A stretch of 64,000 nt of DNA, from contig NZ_KK073768.1 in assembly GCF_000582685.1 (NCBI RefSeq), positions 318,993 to 382,992 of the forward strand, in the 5' to 3' direction. Below, one piece after another: positions 41,431 through 50,148 of the stretch (the stretch's first letter is position 1; each line of letters starts with the position of its first letter). Source of the DNA: [Scytonema hofmanni] UTEX 2349. Lineage in GTDB: Bacteria; Cyanobacteriota; Cyanobacteriia; Cyanobacteriales; Nostocaceae. The notes beneath the pieces were generated by a model. That model ran no database searches. It was not told the DNA's origin and was given only the letters and a program-made list of their open reading frames with translations. The position numbers and the translations under genes were made by a program.

Positions 41431-44400
41431 ATGAAATCTTTATTTAAAAATTTAAAAGCGATCAATCGCTTTCAGGATAAATCGTACTTTAAATTCCCAC
41501 GGCTGCTGACATCTCTTCTACTCTCCAGCACCATCTTTACAGGGACATCTTTTAGTTTAGCCTTTAGTCTCAGCATTTTGGGGTACGCATTGCCAGCAGC
41601 AGCAGGAGGGGCTACCTACTGTCAAAGTCCTTATGGAGAAGTGTACGGAACAGTCATACCTAAGCAACTGTACGTGATTCATGCACCAACGGGAGCCTCA
41701 GCACTACTGACAACAAGTATTTTTAATGTTGCTGCGATTAACGGCATGGCAACTGACCACCTTAACAAACTGGTTTATTATGGCGATGGTAATAATCTCT
41801 ATGCCTGGAATGCCCTGACAAATCAACACATTCTCATTACGAATAATTTCTCATCCTTTATACCCAGTTCTTATAAATCTGTACACACGTTTACCACACT
41901 ATCGAGTGGTGGTGCTGCCTTCTATAATGGCTCTCTTTATTTCGGTGTGGATGGCAATGCCCCTGCTGGATTGAATCCTGATTTTGAAATCTTCAAAATT
42001 GATTTTGTCGCTGGTTCAAATGGCACAACGATTCAGACGGTTACACCCTTGAATATCGCTGGCAACTCCGGTGGTGGTCTGATTCGTGCAGATGAGGATT
42101 GGGGAGACTTCATAATTAGCGATACGGGAATCATTCTGGGGATTACAACGCGAAATGCTTCCACAGGTATTGCCCATCTATGGAATTATGACCTCAACAC
42201 GAATACATTCACCAATATTGGAACTCCCAGTGGAAATCACCAATTAGCCAAATCCGGTGATGGCAGATTATGGGCATTGTTTAGTAGTGGGAATGTCCAA
42301 GAACTCCTTGCCAATGGAACTTACACAGGAACGACCAAACCAACCATTATAGTTAGCGATGCTGGGGAATGTGTAGTTGGAAATGCAACAGTTGGCGATC
42401 GCGTTTGGGCTGACGTGAATGGTAACGGTATACAAGACGTTGGAGAATTAGGAATTGCAGGGGTATCGGTATCTGTTTACCGCGACATCAACAAAGATGG
42501 AGTACTGGCTGCTACTGACCCCCAACTAGCTACCCAAACTACTGGTGCTAACGGTAACTACAACTTTACTGAGTTGCTGCCCCACGATCCTCTAACTGGA
42601 GCAGGACATAATGACTTTATTATCCAAATTACAGGGGGCGTTCCCACTGGGTACACTGCAACCACCGCCACCAGACAAACTGTCGATTTATCCAGCGCGA
42701 CACAAACAATCACCACCGTTGACTTTGGCTATAAACCTCCGACGTACACGGTTTCAGGTACGCTATACAAAGACAACAACAGCAACAATACCAACGACAG
42801 CGAACCAGCCTTAGCAGCCAACGTCACCGTCACCCTTTACAACGACGCGAACGCTAACAATACTATTGATGTAGGTGAACAAGTTGGAAGTCCTGTTGTT
42901 ACCAACGCTAGCGGTCAATACAGCTTTGCTACCGTCCCCGCAGGTACTTACAAAATCAAGGTAGATACCGCTGATACAGACATTCCGGCTGGATATACCT
43001 TGGGGACAGCGAATGACATCACCGCTACAGTTGCGATCGCCAATGTCACAGGTAAAGACTTTGGTTTTGACATTGCCCCTGGTTTCTGCAATTTGGGAGA
43101 TGGTACACCCGACGTTGCGATCGCAAACTATATCAGTTCTGAAGTCACAAACAATCTTACCGCCACTCGTTCTCTTACAGATACTTTAGATGATGCTTGG
43201 CGCACGGCGACAGGTGGTTTGTCGAGTGGTACTGTAACACCTTGGTTCGGCACCGCTAATACACTAGGTAGTGTCAGCAACTTTACTTATCTCGATCCCG
43301 CCACATCCAGCAGCGTAAATGCGACTGTAGAGTTGGTGCAAGTTAATATAAGTGGATTAACCAATTGTGCGGGTATCTCTAATACTACATCCTCAACCCC
43401 ATTACTAAGTACTGGTGCTGCTTTACAGGATATTTCACCACGTCCTACCAGCTTATACAACAGTGCTAATCAACCTGCTTTTTGGAATCAGACGATTGTA
43501 TCTGGTAATGATAATAGCCGCTTTGCCGCCCGCTTTACCTTTGATAAACCTGTCAAGTCCTTTGGTGCTTGGTTTGGCGATTTAGAAACTCGCACTGCAA
43601 ACGGCACTCCAGCAATTCTACGACTGCTTGATGCATCGGGGAATCGAATTGGTAATGATATTCCCATACAACCTACAAATTTGTATGATGGCACTCCCCC
43701 AGACCCGGAAGCAGTTAACCAAAGTCAATGTGGTTCCTCTGCTACTAATATTGGGTGTGGGAATTCTTCTACTCGCTGGGTGAGTTTTGTGGATAATAAC
43801 TCTATACCGCGCATCAGTCAAGTATTAGTCATTGTTGGTGATGATGACTTTAACGACAATGGTGACACTGAAATTCTCAGCTTTATTGGGGCAAATATTC
43901 TTCCAGCAGTTGCCTCTAACCCCAATGTGCTGCTGGTCAAACGTATCACCAGTATCAACAATAGTACGACAACCAGGAGCGGTGATAACCTGGCAGTCTA
44001 CAAAGACGAGGTGAGTAATCCCTACGATGATAACCAAATTACTGTCACAAGTCCCAATCCACCGACTACTCCCGCTGATACTGATAAATGGGTGGATGCA
44101 GATAATAACGGTGAACCCGATTTAATTGGTGGTATCAATGGTGGTAATGTGCGTCCCGGTGACGAAATCGAGTACACCATATATTATTTATCCACAGGTG
44201 ACACTACCGCAAATAATGTATTGATATGCGATCGCATTCCCGAAAATGCCACTTTCATCCCGACTGCATTTAATAGTTTCCCCACCAAAAATACAACTGG
44301 TCTTCCAACTGGCGATCGCGGTATCATTTGGCAAAACAATAATGTAACTGAATCCCTAACTAATATCAGCGATGACGATACAGCAGAATATTTATCCCCA

Positions 44401-44559
44401 GGTGTTGACCCGATGATTAAGTACCCCGGTATCAAATGCGATGGGACGAATACCAATGGTGTTGTAGTTGTGAAGTTGGGAAATTTACCAAATGCGATCA
44501 CACCAGGTACACCAACTAGTTCTTACGGGTTTATCCGCTTCCAGGGAAGAATTAAATAA
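41431..44559 (+). CDS. Secreted SdrD-B and DUF11 surface protein
   Basis: A 1042-residue exported protein with a long basic n-region and signal core LLTSLLLSSTIFTG...LSILGYALPAAAGG (to about residue 60). Residues 65-310 look like a beta-propeller-type domain (QLYVIHAPTGASALL, INGMATDHLNKLVYYGDGNNLYAWN). Two SdrD-B domains follow: VGDRVWADVNGNGIQDVGELGIAGVSVSVYRD and VSGTLYKDNNSNNTNDSEPALAANVTVTLYND, both with calcium-binding-type Asp/Asn loops. A middle domain (about 550-830) contains several cysteines. The C-terminal DUF11 domain (PGDEIEYTIYYLSTGDTTANNVLICDRIPENATFIP) ends on its last strand, like the first gene of the cluster. Probable outer surface component. Confidence 0.88.
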   Translation: MKSLFKNLKAINRFQDKSYFKFPRLLTSLLLSSTIFTGTSFSLAFSLSILGYALPAAAGGATYCQSPYGEVYGTVIPKQLYVIHAPTGASALLTTSIFNVAAINGMATDHLNKLVYYGDGNNLYAWNALTNQHILITNNFSSFIPSSYKSVHTFTTLSSGGAAFYNGSLYFGVDGNAPAGLNPDFEIFKIDFVAGSNGTTIQTVTPLNIAGNSGGGLIRADEDWGDFIISDTGIILGITTRNASTGIAHLWNYDLNTNTFTNIGTPSGNHQLAKSGDGRLWALFSSGNVQELLANGTYTGTTKPTIIVSDAGECVVGNATVGDRVWADVNGNGIQDVGELGIAGVSVSVYRDINKDGVLAATDPQLATQTTGANGNYNFTELLPHDPLTGAGHNDFIIQITGGVPTGYTATTATRQTVDLSSATQTITTVDFGYKPPTYTVSGTLYKDNNSNNTNDSEPALAANVTVTLYNDANANNTIDVGEQVGSPVVTNASGQYSFATVPAGTYKIKVDTADTDIPAGYTLGTANDITATVAIANVTGKDFGFDIAPGFCNLGDGTPDVAIANYISSEVTNNLTATRSLTDTLDDAWRTATGGLSSGTVTPWFGTANTLGSVSNFTYLDPATSSSVNATVELVQVNISGLTNCAGISNTTSSTPLLSTGAALQDISPRPTSLYNSANQPAFWNQTIVSGNDNSRFAARFTFDKPVKSFGAWFGDLETRTANGTPAILRLLDASGNRIGNDIPIQPTNLYDGTPPDPEAVNQSQCGSSATNIGCGNSSTRWVSFVDNNSIPRISQVLVIVGDDDFNDNGDTEILSFIGANILPAVASNPNVLLVKRITSINNSTTTRSGDNLAVYKDEVSNPYDDNQITVTSPNPPTTPADTDKWVDADNNGEPDLIGGINGGNVRPGDEIEYTIYYLSTGDTTANNVLICDRIPENATFIPTAFNSFPTKNTTGLPTGDRGIIWQNNNVTESLTNISDDDTAEYLSPGVDPMIKYPGIKCDGTNTNGVVVVKLGNLPNAITPGTPTSSYGFIRFQGRIK

Positions 44560-44595
44560 AGTGTCTGCAACAATATACATTTGGTGGAAATGAAT

Positions 44596-44623
44596 GTAGA
44601 GACGCGAAATTTCGCGTCTCTAC
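44596..44623. repeat. Perfect 28-bp palindrome at the end of the surface cluster
   Basis: GTAGAGACGCGAAA is followed by its exact reverse complement, 36 bp after the stop codon of the last surface gene. It could form a terminator-like hairpin in both strands but has no T-run; it also lies just downstream of the convergent Uma2 gene. Confidence 0.9.
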
Positions 44624-44671
44624 AATGGTTTTGGATAACACAAATTAATGAAAAGTAGAAGAGTGCGCTTT

Positions 44672-45241
44672 TTACCATACTTTATTTAAATTCAATTCAA
44701 ACCCAGGTAAAACATCTTCACCGGATACAGTTGTAGGAGATTCTAATATTTCTACTTCTTTCCCTAAACGAAAAATTTCTATTGTTTTATTCTTCGGGTC
44801 AAGCAACCAACCTAAACGAACACCATTGTTAATATACTCTTGCATCTTTTCTCTGAGTTTTTTCAGAAAATCACTACTAGAACGCAATTCCACGACAAAA
44901 TCAGGTGCGAGAGGAGAAAATTCTTCTTCTTGTTGAGTCTGAGTTAAAGCCTCCCATTTTTCATTACTAACCCAAGAAGCATCCGGTGAGTAAACCGCAC
45001 CATTAGGGAATGTAAAACCACTGGAGGAGTCGAAACCGATACCAAGTCCGGTTTTTTCAATCCAGACGGCAAGTTGACCAATTAGGCTAAAATTTTTCTT
45101 ACCCGTCCACGGATACGTTGGAGGCATAATTATAACTTCTCCAGTTGCAGTACGTTCTAACTGCAAATCTTGATTAGCTTGACAAAGTTCATAAAACCCC
45201 TCGATACCCAGATTGGGGATATTCAAAGTAATAGCGTTCAT
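44672..45241 (-). CDS. Uma2-family (DUF820) putative endonuclease
   Basis: A 189-residue protein of the Uma2 family, very abundant in cyanobacteria and related to the PD-(D/E)xK nuclease fold. The core is visible as AVYSPDASWVSNEKW, then PDFVVELRSSSD (strand with the conserved Glu) and LREKMQEYINNGVRLGWLLDPKNKTIEIFR. Biological role is not established; many copies are present per genome and are often near mobile repeats. It is a single gene convergent with the surface cluster. Confidence 0.92.
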   Translation of the reverse strand: MNAITLNIPNLGIEGFYELCQANQDLQLERTATGEVIIMPPTYPWTGKKNFSLIGQLAVWIEKTGLGIGFDSSSGFTFPNGAVYSPDASWVSNEKWEALTQTQQEEEFSPLAPDFVVELRSSSDFLKKLREKMQEYINNGVRLGWLLDPKNKTIEIFRLGKEVEILESPTTVSGEDVLPGFELNLNKVW

Positions 45242-45547
45242 AAGCTTTAAGAGTGAGGTTTTGTCCTTATACCAATTCTATAAGGTTGCGCTTACCCTGG
45301 GGCGTAGTTATAAAATTGACATCATGTCCCCCTAATTAACATTAATAAAAACACTGCAACCATCGTAAAGACGTTCCATCGTAAAGACATTCCATCGTAA
45401 AGACGTTCCATCGGAACGTCTCTACAATATATGTGATTTGTCGGTCATGATATGACATCTGGTATAAACTAAATATGCGTTATCCAGAATCCCTAGAGAC
45501 GTTCCATCGGAACGTCTCTACAATTTTCATTTTCGCGTGTCTAATAT
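45242..45547. repeat. Intergenic palindromic repeat cluster
   Basis: No gene. It includes the sequence GACATCATGTCC near 45319, three CATCGTAAAGACGTTCCATC-like units at 45361-45424, the palindrome at 45493-45521, a GGTCATGATAT piece near 45444, and the tail TTTTCGCGTGTCTAATA at 45532-45548, which recurs near 48551-48567. Confidence 0.7.
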
Positions 45548-47545
45548 CTAACGTCCCACTAATTTATCGCGCAAATGCTTAATGCGATCGCGCAATTTAC
45601 CCGCTTCTTCAAATTCCAGTTTCTTTGCCGCTTCTTTCATCTGTCCTTCTAGCAAAGTAATCAAATCTGGAATCTGTTCTAATGGTAATTCATCCATATG
45701 TTCATCAACTATTTCTAACTCAGTTGCATTCAAGCGCCGCGATACTTCCAAAAATGATAAAATCGCATTAGTCGATTTTTTCACAATCGGTTGCGGTGTA
45801 ATATTGTGCAACTTGTTATATGCAGTTTGAATACCACGCCGTCTGTCAGTTTCGTCAATTGCCTTAATCATGCTTTTTGTCAGATTATCAGCATACATGA
45901 TCGCTTTGCCGCGAATGTGACGCGCTGCTCTACCTATAGTTTGAATGAGCGATCGCTCTGCACGCAAAAACCCTTCTTTATCTGCGTCCAAAATTACCAC
46001 CAGCGAAACTTCCGGTAAATCCAAACCTTCCCGCAGCAAGTTTACACCAACCAACACATCAAATTTACCTTCGCGCAAATCCTGAATTATCTGAATTCGG
46101 TCAATTGAATTAATCTCAGAATGCAAATAGCGCACCCGAATCCCATTATCTTCCAAATACTCAGTTAAATCTTCCGCCATCCGCTTAGTTAATGTGGTAA
46201 TTAATACGCGTTCGTGAAGGTCAACTCTATCTTTAATTTCTCCCAACAAATCATCAATTTGTCCTTCTGTCGGACGCACATTAATTTCTGGGTCGATTAC
46301 TCCCGTTGGGCGAATTATTTGTTGTGCTATATTATTTTCGGAAATTTCTAATTCCCAATCTCCTGGTGTAGCAGAAACAAAAATACACTGATTGACCTTT
46401 TGCCAAAATTCTTCTGCTTTCAAAGGACGGTTATCAGCAGCACTAGGCAAACGAAATCCATGCTCAATTAATACTTTTTTTCTTGCCTGGTCGCCGTTGT
46501 ACATGCCGCGAATTTGTGGCACTGTAACGTGAGATTCATCAATTACTAACAGCCAATCTTTCGGAAAATAATCAATTAAAGATTCTGGAGGTTCTCCAGC
46601 TTGTCTGCCGGCTAAATGGCGAGAATAGTTTTCTACACCGTTGCAATAACCGACTTCGCGCAACATTTCCAAATCATAGCGCGTCCGCTGATCTATACGT
46701 TGCGCTTCTAATAATTTCCCTGCTTCTTCTAATTCAACTTTGCGTTCTTTTAATTCTGCTTGAATATCATCACAAGCTATTTCTAATCTTTCTTCTGGGG
46801 TGACAAAGTGACGCGCTGGATAGATATTTACCGCTTCTATACTTTTAATGATTTCCCCTGTCACCGGATCGACGTAACGAATTGCGTCAATTTCATCACC
46901 AAAGAATTCAACGCGAATAATTCTATCTTCGTAAGCCGGACCAATTTCTAAAACATCACCTCGAACGCGAAATTTACCGCGACCCATTTCTATATCGTTG
47001 CGGCTATATTGAATTGATCCTAAATCTCGCAAAATTTGGCGTTGATTAACTTCCATACCTACTTGAAAGCGAATGGCAGCTTTGAGATATTCTGAAGGAA
47101 TTCCCAAACCGTAAATGCAGCTGATGGAAGCAACGACGATGACATCGCGACGTTCAAAAAGCGATCGCGTGGCTGAGTGACGCAACATGTCAATTTCATC
47201 GTTAATCGAAGCTGTTTTTTCAATATAGGTGTCGCTGACGGGAATATAAGCTTCTGGCTGATAATAGTCGTAGTAGCTGACGAAGTACTCCACTGCGTTG
47301 TGGGGAAAGAATTCCCGCAACTCGTTACAAAGTTGTGCTGCTAGAGTTTTGTTATGCGCTAGCACCAGTGTGGGTTTCCCGACTTTCTCAATTACTGATG
47401 CGATTGTAAATGTCTTGCCTGTTCCCGTCGCTCCCAGTAAAGTTTGATAATGGTTGTTAGCTTCGATACTGGTGGTAAGTTGGGCGATCGCTTGTGGTTG
47501 ATCTCCTGTCGGCACAAATGGTGCTTGAAGACAAAATTCTGTCAT
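45548..47545 (-). CDS. uvrB: UvrABC system protein B (excinuclease subunit)
   Basis: A 665-residue nucleotide excision repair helicase-like subunit that verifies damage and loads UvrC. Helicase motifs: Walker A GATGTGKTF near residue 40, the beta-hairpin YYDYYQPEAYIPVSDTYIEK, DEIDMLRHSATRSLFERRDVIVVASISCIYGLG, motif II DESHVT, and C-terminal motifs VLVGVNLLREGLDLPEVSLV and QTIGRAARH. It ends with the UvrC-binding UVR domain (LEGQMKEAAKKLEFEEAGKLRDRIKHLR). Length matches bacterial UvrB. It stands alone, flanked by palindromic repeats on both sides. Confidence 0.98.
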   Translation of the reverse strand: MTEFCLQAPFVPTGDQPQAIAQLTTSIEANNHYQTLLGATGTGKTFTIASVIEKVGKPTLVLAHNKTLAAQLCNELREFFPHNAVEYFVSYYDYYQPEAYIPVSDTYIEKTASINDEIDMLRHSATRSLFERRDVIVVASISCIYGLGIPSEYLKAAIRFQVGMEVNQRQILRDLGSIQYSRNDIEMGRGKFRVRGDVLEIGPAYEDRIIRVEFFGDEIDAIRYVDPVTGEIIKSIEAVNIYPARHFVTPEERLEIACDDIQAELKERKVELEEAGKLLEAQRIDQRTRYDLEMLREVGYCNGVENYSRHLAGRQAGEPPESLIDYFPKDWLLVIDESHVTVPQIRGMYNGDQARKKVLIEHGFRLPSAADNRPLKAEEFWQKVNQCIFVSATPGDWELEISENNIAQQIIRPTGVIDPEINVRPTEGQIDDLLGEIKDRVDLHERVLITTLTKRMAEDLTEYLEDNGIRVRYLHSEINSIDRIQIIQDLREGKFDVLVGVNLLREGLDLPEVSLVVILDADKEGFLRAERSLIQTIGRAARHIRGKAIMYADNLTKSMIKAIDETDRRRGIQTAYNKLHNITPQPIVKKSTNAILSFLEVSRRLNATELEIVDEHMDELPLEQIPDLITLLEGQMKEAAKKLEFEEAGKLRDRIKHLRDKLVGR

Positions 47546-47943
47546 ACAAATGTACTATAAATACCTTATCTCATGGTAGCGAATGCGCTGTATTTTACGT
47601 TGAGTACTAACCGAACGTCATTACAACGCCTTTCCTCCTCTTTTTAATATGTGTCTTTTGAAGAAAAATATATCCAGAGCAACTTTTTTAAGGTTACACT
47701 TTAAATATTAAGGAAAAATTTATTTTACCCTAACTATTGTAAAATTTACTTAACAATCGAGGGTGGGTTAGGTCATGAGCGCTAGTAGTAGTCTGTCAAG
47801 GACTAATTAACGGATAAGTTTTCTGTAAAGACGGCGATTTATCGCGTCTCTCTAACCGTCATTTAGGAGTTTGACAGACTAGTAGTACTGGTAGAACAAT
47901 CAGTCAAGGGCAAAAGCCTGCCAATTTAAAGGGAGATACGACA
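47546..47943. other. Intergenic region with a MITE-like repeat
   Basis: Between divergent uvrB and the 19-residue-repeat protein gene. AT-rich from 47640 to 47760. The element at 47790-47880 is listed separately. A GGGAGA ribosome binding site precedes the GTG at 47944. Confidence 0.5.
47790..47880. repeat. MITE-like repeat with AGTCTGTCAA termini
   Basis: A 91-bp element with 10-bp terminal inverted repeats AGTCTGTCAA (47790-47799) and TTGACAGACT (47871-47880), flanked on both sides by TAGTAGTA-like sequence that may be the target site. The interior contains a degenerate member of the GTAAAGACG/CGTCTCT palindrome family. Confidence 0.75.
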
Positions 47944-48297
47944 GTGGAAATTGAAAATAACCAGGATAATAGCTTGAATATAGATGCAGCAGGGCAAGAT
48001 GATAAGCAAGTATTGCTAGAGTCACCAAATGTTGAAGCTCATGAGACACTAGCTATTTCTAATGTACGCCCAATCAGCGCCAGTCATTTGGAAGTTGCTC
48101 ATACAATGAATTCTTCAGGAATTCGTCCAATTGGTGCCAATACAATGCAAGTCGTTGAAAGTATTTACGAGTCTGGGATTCGTCCAATCGCTTCAAGTGG
48201 ACTAGTAATTTCGCAAACTTACTCCGCAATGGGGAATCGTCCAGTAGCATCAAATATGATTGACGATCCAGATAGTATAATGGGTTTTCTGGATTAA
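47944..48297 (+). CDS. Protein of four 19-residue RPI repeats, unknown function
   Basis: A 117-residue acidic protein. After a hydrophilic leader of about 40 residues (DNSLNIDAAGQDDKQVLLESPNVEAHETLAISNV) come four consecutive units of exactly 19 residues, each starting RPI or RPV: RPISASHLEVAHTMNSSGI, RPIGANTMQVVESIYESGI, RPIASSGLVISQTYSAMGN, RPVASNMIDDPDSIMGFLD. The consensus is RPIxAxxLxVxxTxxxSGI. No signal peptide, membrane segment or cysteine. The GTG start has GGGAGA about 9 bp upstream, and a rho-independent terminator follows. Repeat identity at protein but not DNA level shows the repeats are old and under selection. I do not know a function. Confidence 0.8.
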   Translation: MEIENNQDNSLNIDAAGQDDKQVLLESPNVEAHETLAISNVRPISASHLEVAHTMNSSGIRPIGANTMQVVESIYESGIRPIASSGLVISQTYSAMGNRPVASNMIDDPDSIMGFLD

Positions 48298-48322
48298 ACA
48301 AAAATAATACGAGCGAATATCA

Positions 48323-48354
48323 ACCCGGTTTATATGTATAATCGGGTTTTTTTA
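48323..48354 (+). terminator. Rho-independent terminator after the 19-residue-repeat gene
   Basis: AACCCG (48323-48328) pairs with CGGGTT (48344-48349) around a loop of about 15 nt and is followed by a run of T. It lies 26 bp after the stop codon, in the right orientation for the plus-strand gene. Confidence 0.75.
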
Positions 48355-48362
48355 TTAAATAC

Positions 48363-48454
48363 AGGACTTACGCACGGACTACGAATTTCCGTCCCTATCG
48401 ACGTAAGGAAGCAATCTCAAAGTCTTGTTTTTTCGTAACGAGTGCGTAAGTCCT
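48363..48454. repeat. MITE-like repeat with AGGACTTACGCA termini, copy C
   Basis: A 92-bp element with perfect 12-bp terminal inverted repeats (48363-48374 and 48443-48454). The interior (ACGGACTACGAATTTCCGTC, AATCTCAAAGTCTTG) is the reverse complement of the copy at 12735-12829. Confidence 0.85.
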
Positions 48455-48824
48455 AAAATAGCTAATAGACAACCGATGTGGAAATTAATCATGCGTTATC
48501 TGATCCCAAGAGACGTAGCACTGCTACGTCTCTACATTCATTTCCATTTTCGCGTGTCTAATAGTCAATAATTAGGAACTGACACCTATTTAGAACCCCG
48601 ACTTCACAAAAGTTGTCGGGGATATTTTTTTTAGCTATTTGCTTTATTAGTACTTTAGTTCTTGTTAATTCTTTTATCTCCCTCTTTCAGCATAGACAAC
48701 TAATATATCTTGTGGCAGAAGGCTACAGTCACAACGTTAAGTTACTTTGTAGAAGTAAGAATAAACAATTTCAAAGTTACAAACAAGCTTTGAAATAAAA
48801 ACTATCTAATTAAGGAAAAGAAAA
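48455..48824. other. Intergenic region with palindromes and a terminator-like hairpin
   Basis: Contains a GACGTAGCACTGCTACGTC palindrome (48509-48535) flanked by GCGTTAT on the left and TTTTCGCGTGTCTAATA on the right, as at 45478-45548. The hairpin CCCCGAC/GTCGGGG at 48597-48622 is followed by TATTTTTTTT. A small open frame 48613-48798 encodes a hydrophobic stretch but overlaps this hairpin and has no ribosome binding site, so it is not accepted as a gene. Confidence 0.5.
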
Positions 48825-49007
48825 ATGAGTATCGAAGATCGCGCTAAAGCAGTTGCTAAAAACATCGAAGGTAAAGCTCAAGAAGCTCTAGGAAAAGTTA
48901 CCGGCGATCCAGAAGATAAAGTAGAAGGCAAAGCAAAGCAAGCCGAAAGCCAAGTACGTCACGGTGTTGAAAACGTCAAAGATGACGTCAAAAAAGCAAT
49001 TGACTAA
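48825..49007 (+). CDS. CsbD-family stress protein
   Basis: A 60-residue hydrophilic, charged protein with the CsbD pattern: NIEGKAQEALGKVTGDPEDKVEGKAKQAESQVRHGVENVKDDVKKAID. CsbD-like proteins are small, probably disordered or helical proteins induced by general stress in many bacteria; biochemical role unknown. A TAAGGAAAAGAAAA stretch upstream serves as ribosome binding site. Single gene. Confidence 0.93.
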   Translation: MSIEDRAKAVAKNIEGKAQEALGKVTGDPEDKVEGKAKQAESQVRHGVENVKDDVKKAID

Positions 49008-49558
49008 GCAAAATGCTTTTTGCAGAAAGTCTCTAGGATAATTGGGGTGAATTCCCTGACTGGATAGCTGAAAAACGTAAATCATGACACTCCTTTTATC
49101 CCCCTTGAATGGGGGATAAAGGTGTAATTGATAGATATGCAGGCTAAATTAAAAAATTAAGGAATGTTTACTCCCAACAGCGATTTTCAGATAAATAGAT
49201 TATTGTAGAGACGTTTCACCGAAACGTCTCTACGGCAGGAATCCAATTTATTAATGTGAAAATTGTTGTAATTAATAGACCTGCAAAATAATAACAGTTA
49301 AAGAATAACAAATATAGCAATCCTGAAAGAATAGTAAATATAGTGTTGTTGCTATACATGCAAAATGGGTTTAAAAACCTTGAATGGGATCGCGGTGTTG
49401 CTGAATTAAGGGCATGAAAATAATTTTACGTTATTTCAAAATTTTGTAGAGACGTTTCAATGCAACGTCTCTACATCAAAATTCATCCCATCAATCAACA
49501 ACGCTGGGATTACTATATTTTGTCTGATTGCAAATGTAATTTTTGGGAGGATAAAGAA
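49008..49558. other. Intergenic region with palindromic repeats
   Basis: No gene. It contains two members of the GTAGAGACGTTTC/GAAACGTCTCTAC palindrome family at 49205-49233 and 49446-49474. An open frame starting at 49460 inside the second palindrome is only an upstream extension of the lipoprotein frame. TCCCCCTT/AAGGTGT stretches near 49099-49121 are another degenerate palindrome. Confidence 0.5.
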
Positions 49559-50002
49559 ATGATTCTGATTCAGCGGGGTCGCCGAATCTTGACAGCTTTC
49601 GTCTTGATTTTAGTTTTGACAATAAGTACTGCTTGCAGTAACGGTAATGTAGCGCAACTTGACCGCACAACAAATCAACCAGCAATTGGTACAAGTACAG
49701 CTTACGCCGAATTAGAGCGAGGAAATACCCCCACAGGACAAACCTTTGCTGACTGGGTTGTGCAATCGTCCAAGGGATTAATTCGTGATGCTTACGTGCG
49801 TGATAATAACAAACTAGGCATTGTTATTTCTCCTCAAGTTCGCCCTAATGAAGTAAAAGACCTAGCAAAATCTTTAGCCCAAGGTTTCCGGAAGAATTTC
49901 CCAAATCAAGACTTAACAGTTTTGGTCTATGCGCCTGATAAGCAATTGATTTTGACCACTAAGTATGATGTTCAGACTAATAAGATTGAGTATAGCGCGT
50001 AA
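49559..50002 (+). CDS. Predicted lipoprotein of unknown function
   Basis: A 147-residue protein with a lipoprotein signal: basic RGRR, hydrophobic ILTAFVLILVLTIS and lipobox ISTACS with Cys near residue 26. The mature part has a disordered linker (NVAQLDRTTNQPAIGTSTAYAELERG) followed by an alpha/beta domain (VRPNEVKDLAKSLAQGFRKNFPNQDLTVLVYAPDKQLILTTKYD). The ATG at 49559 has GGGAGG at 49545-49550; an upstream in-frame ATG at 49460 lies within a palindromic repeat and would bury the signal peptide. Function unknown. Confidence 0.82.
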   Translation: MILIQRGRRILTAFVLILVLTISTACSNGNVAQLDRTTNQPAIGTSTAYAELERGNTPTGQTFADWVVQSSKGLIRDAYVRDNNKLGIVISPQVRPNEVKDLAKSLAQGFRKNFPNQDLTVLVYAPDKQLILTTKYDVQTNKIEYSA

Positions 50003-50148
50003 TTACTCAATATTGGTTTGAGGTAATTGGTAATAAATTTTTGGATTACTAATTACTAAAGATAAGCAACTTAAATACGTGTTAATTAGTTGCTCTTGAA
50101 AATTTAATGAAGAAAGCCATGAGCTTTTAGTTAACGGAGGAGAATAAA

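Noticed and set aside
29544..44559. Type V autotransporter or LPXTG-sortase system
   Set aside because: No LPXTG motif, sortase, or C-terminal 12-strand autotransporter barrel with passenger arrangement was seen.
48074..48301. Minus-strand 75-codon frame opposite the 19-residue-repeat gene
   Set aside because: The plus-strand frame has the ribosome binding site, the terminator and a protein-level repeat; the other strand has none.
48613..48798. 61-codon hydrophobic frame before the CsbD gene
   Set aside because: It begins inside a terminator-like hairpin and lacks a ribosome binding site.
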